Below, piece by piece: positions 62,401-64,000 of a stretch of DNA of 64,000 nt. This stretch comes from Asterias amurensis. Lineage: Eukaryota; Echinodermata; Asteroidea; Forcipulatida; Asteriidae. Numbering within the stretch: position 1 is the first letter of the stretch; the number at the start of each line of letters is the position of its first letter. The stretch lies in assembly GCF_032118995.1 (NCBI RefSeq), contig NC_092657.1, positions 741,891 through 805,890 on the forward strand, written 5' to 3'. A program made the position numbers and the translations under genes. A model generated the notes under the pieces. That model was not told the origin of the DNA, did no database searches, and saw only the letters and a program-made list of their open reading frames with translations.

Positions 62401-62727
62401 AAAAATATATTAATAATAATAACAATAATAATAGTAATAACGAGGTCTTATAGAGCGCACAAATCCACAAAAGTGCTCATGACTGGGACTCGAGCCCACA
62501 CTATATATACAATACCTTTGTTTGGGAGTGCATTTTGGTGAATTTAATTCGGACTAAAGGATGTGATTGGATAAAGTCCAACCTGAATTGACCAATAGAA
62601 TGACAACATTTACCTTTTGTTTCCCCCTTAGTCTGGATATGACATTCCGGGCCTTATGATTGGACAGCAGGAGTACTACGCTTACGTCTACTATCCAATC
62701 AACATCAACTTCTGGGAACGGTTATAA
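56436..62727 (+). CDS. ATP6V1C1: V-type proton ATPase catalytic-sector (V1) subunit C
   Basis: Ten exons in phase: 56436-56644, 57320-57405, 58045-58231, 58510-58608, 58748-58816, 59533-59625, 60075-60168, 60957-61054, 61837-61963, 62632-62727. They encode 385 aa (human C1: 382). Landmarks: [20 protein letters not shown] at the start, [106 protein letters not shown] and the tail [10 protein letters not shown]. Subunit C is the elongated peripheral-stalk cap whose release and rebinding control V1-V0 assembly. The ATG is the first base after an acceptor (TTTATAG), so an untranslated first exon must lie upstream. The C-terminus diverges (ININFWERL). C1 versus C2 cannot be separated in an invertebrate; the symbol is the family one. 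Confidence 0.97.
56770..57012. mobile_element. MITE, GGGCCCAATTTCAT family, young subfamily
   Basis: GGTCCAATTTCATAGACATG to CTCTATGAAATTGGGCCC, interior nearly identical to 29763-29999. In V-ATPase subunit C intron 1. Confidence 0.85.
57050..57262 (+). mobile_element. LINE tail fragment with (GAT)n end
   Basis: One plus frame reads [20 protein letters not shown] then [15 protein letters not shown], the D.AQDR..WR end of LINE ORF2 proteins; the upstream part is out of frame. A GATGATGATAATGAT tail follows at 57243-57257. It is a short, broken relic in intron 1. Confidence 0.6.
57821..58014. mobile_element. Near-perfect 160-bp palindrome with 13-bp flanking repeats
   Basis: 57856-57935 and 57936-58015 are inverses with about one mismatch and no loop (centre GAGTTAACCC). 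Left of it the element also has AAGTAGGATTTGAAACTTTG. The 13-mer TAATACTACACTT flanks the whole at 57808-57820 and 58015-58027. Related sequences: 2595-2875, 25499-25590, 29343-29475. It ends 29 bp before exon 3 of the V-ATPase gene. Confidence 0.9.
58830..59115. repeat. Tandem ~90-bp repeat, TTCCAGTTTCA.....CTTCACAGA
   Basis: Three to four units with CATGCCCCCTGG, CATTGCCTTGGTGCCCC and GTTCCAGTTTCAGGTCT. Related to 50790-51800. In intron 5 of the V-ATPase gene. ORFs through it are artefacts. Confidence 0.75.
59152..59469. mobile_element. MITE, AAAGCTGGCCTCAGGTCGAC ends
   Basis: AAAGCTGGCCTCAGGTCGAC and GTCGACCTGAAGCTGGCTTT are inverses; 318 bp; no coding. In intron 5 of the V-ATPase gene. 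Confidence 0.85.
59738..59815 (-). mobile_element. Single, diverged 69-bp tRNA-like SINE unit
   Basis: GTCATTGTGAAATCAGCAGC, TAGTAGGATTCAAACGGACA and CCTTGTGATTGCAAGTTCTC match the 16757-17310 unit. The B box is damaged. Confidence 0.6.
60298..60655. mobile_element. TTAA-flanked MITE, AGTTGCTATGTCAGA ends
   Basis: AGTTGCTATGTCAGATTTTT and AAAAATCTGACATAGCATCT are inverses, flanked by TTAA at 60294-60297 and 60656-60659. In intron 7 of the V-ATPase gene. Confidence 0.85.
60698..60850. mobile_element. MITE, CTAACTTAGGAC family
   Basis: GGGGTCGATTTCACAAAAAG and CTCTTTGTGAAATCCACCCC with GGACTAGTCCTAGGAGATAT between. The sharpest copy of this family outside 31728-32874. Confidence 0.85.
61215..61790 (-). 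mobile_element. SINE interrupted by AGGCAGTGGACAC MITE copy 3
   Basis: Outer SINE pieces: 61215-61337 (AACACCGGGTTCTTTTAAGT, TTACATCCCATCCAAAGG) and 61711-61790 (GTGTCTTGCTCAAGGACACA, a B-box-like GGACTCAAACCC). The MITE 61338-61710 lies between, inverted relative to copies 1 and 2, with TTAA at both edges. In intron 8. Confidence 0.8.
61905..62084 (+). repeat. Exon-end duplication joined by telomeric repeats
   Basis: 61905-61984 (last 59 nt of exon 9, its donor and 21 nt of intron) is repeated at 62005-62084 with an exact 100-bp offset and two to four differences. Between them 61985-62006 is AACCCTAACCCTAACCCTAA, three units of the animal telomere repeat. The second copy has a donor but the reading frame through the junction shifts (100 nt) and meets a stop, so the first donor is the functional one. 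Confidence 0.93.
62170..62358. mobile_element. MITE, ATTGACCC family, copy 2
   Basis: ATTGACCCAATTCACCCGAC to CGTGCAAGGGGTTAAT, matching 1014-1200 throughout. In the last V-ATPase intron. Confidence 0.8.
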
Positions 62728-64000
62728 GAGACCTATCGAAGCCCTGGACAACTCAGTATTGTGATGTAGTTGACAAAGCTTTGGGAAGTTGTCATCTCTA
62801 TACATTTGTATTTATCTGAAAACTAATATACACGAGTATTTATAAAAGTAACCCTCCTACTATTGGTGCCATGGGTCGCATTTTCACAGTTGCAACAATA
62901 ACTGTTTCGTTCAATAGCCTGTGATTAACCAATGGCCAAATCAACAGAAATAGTTATTGCTTATGAATCTAAAACGCACCCCAGGTGTTTAGGCATTTTG
63001 ATTGACCATTCATAAATGGCAGTAGAATGCAACTAGAAAGTGAAGATGTGAACACAAGAGGGCGCTAGTTTGATATGGCCCTGTTTGATCTAAATCACCA
63101 ACCTTTGGTTGACATAATTATTTCCTGAAACTTCCCAGAAATATAAATAAACTCAAATTTTAATTCCTTTTGCTTTGGGGGTGGTGGTTGTTCTTATTTT
63201 ATGGTGTGTTTTTACTTTTATTACACAACATTTTCCTTCAACATGCAATTTTAGAATTTATTAAAACCGTTTACATCAAGGCCAGGAGTCGTATATAGCT
63301 TACTGCTTAACAAAAGTACGCCGGGAACTGGTTATCTACTAATATGTATCAAATGGTTTTATGGCTGGGTTACCAGTTTAGTTTCTTTGCCCTGCAAATG
63401 TTAGGTTACGCCAAACCTACAAACGATAGTGAGGCCTAAGGGTATCTTCTTACATTCCTTTTGCTTTTCTTCTCAACAATTTCTTCGATTCAACAGGACT
63501 CTTTTACTTTTAAGAATATCTTTGTAAACCATGGCAGCATTTCTCACATTACATCATGTTTAACATAATTTGTATAATTGCTGGCTCCAAAGTAGTAGTG
63601 TTTTAACCAGCATATTCTAGTCGTTTGCCTAAAAGACTACTCCATTTTTATGCTATTAGCTGCTTATTTCAGTGCTTACTAGAACATATCACTAAGGGGG
63701 GAAAAAGTCAAGCAATGTGCTCGATGTAGCATTATGCTGAATAAGTTGTTTCTGCTAAGCAAATTGGAGCCAACTCAAATTTCACAGTTCTAATTCATAC
63801 TTTCTTGTATTGTATTTCCGCCTTTCAAAGTTTCAAGTCGTACTCTTTTCTTTCTAAATTCCAGGTTTAGAACTTTTATAAAGTTGTCCTCCTTTTGTCG
63901 GTTATTATTTTGTTATTTAAACAAAATGTTTTCTTATTAATTGATATAAATATATGTATGATAAATCCTGAATTGGTGCAAATAGAAGTAAAACATAATT
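62728..64000 (+). other. V-ATPase subunit C 3' UTR and flanking DNA
   Basis: The 3' UTR probably ends after the AATAAA at 63146-63151. A short pair of inverted GTTTCG / CGAAAC-type words flanks 62890-62960 (AACAATAACTGTTTCGTTC). From 63200 to the end the DNA is AT-rich and I see no gene. Confidence 0.5.
63146..63151 (+). terminator. Candidate V-ATPase subunit C polyadenylation signal
   Basis: AATAAA in ATATAAATAAACTC, about 420 nt after the stop codon, followed by a T/G-rich stretch as expected downstream of a cleavage site. Confidence 0.55.

Overview
This is animal nuclear DNA with classic GT-AG introns, a high density of short inverted-repeat elements and tRNA-derived SINEs. The five protein genes are deuterostome-like in sequence, and I recall the dispersed repeats (for example the elements beginning AGGCAGTGGACACTATTGG and the GGGCCCAATTTCATAAAGC family) from echinoderm, particularly starfish, genomes. 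Echinoderm, probably asteroid, is therefore my best guess, made from memory rather than a search.

Five host genes are supported exon by exon. (1) Plus strand, 183-3363: the last four coding exons, carrying the Rab domain, of a CRACR2A/RASEF/RAB44-type large Rab GTPase whose N-terminal exons lie left of the window. (2) Minus strand, 31637-19710: DNAAF1 (LRRC50), a cytoplasmic dynein-arm assembly factor, twelve coding exons and 617 aa, with an untranslated first exon near 33408 that has an X-box-like site beside it. (3) Plus strand, 35149-36164: a 65-aa G-protein gamma subunit with a CTII prenylation box. (4) Minus strand, 48267-44386: ARF6, four coding exons and exactly 175 aa. (5) Plus strand, 56436-62727: V-ATPase V1 subunit C, ten coding exons and 385 aa. 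They lie alternately tail-to-tail (1/2, 3/4) and head-to-head (2/3, 4/5). They are unrelated housekeeping, ciliary and signalling genes, not an operon or pathway cluster.

Region by region: 1-5650 Rab exons and long 3' UTR; 5660-6465 a 16-bp minisatellite; 6.9-19.2 kb an intergenic block of satellites, tRNA-like arrays and nested MITEs; 19.7-33.5 kb DNAAF1 with repeat-filled introns and a ~1 kb perfect-looking hairpin in its first intron; 33.6-34.9 kb a fold-back element and tandem repeats between DNAAF1 and the gamma-subunit gene; 35.1-38.2 kb gamma-subunit gene; 38.2-44.3 kb repeats; 44.4-48.3 kb ARF6 with an 18-bp minisatellite in intron 2; 48.3-56.4 kb mostly unannotatable intergenic DNA; 56.4-63.2 kb V-ATPase subunit C, which contains a 160-bp palindrome just before one exon and an exon-end duplication separated by telomeric repeats.

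No CRISPR array, rRNA, convincing functional tRNA, LTR element, retrovirus or Polinton was seen. The most unusual signals are structural: two large fold-back elements flanking the DNAAF1 first exon, an exactly 69-bp-periodic array of eight tRNA-like modules, and the telomere-repeat-joined partial exon duplication in the V-ATPase gene.
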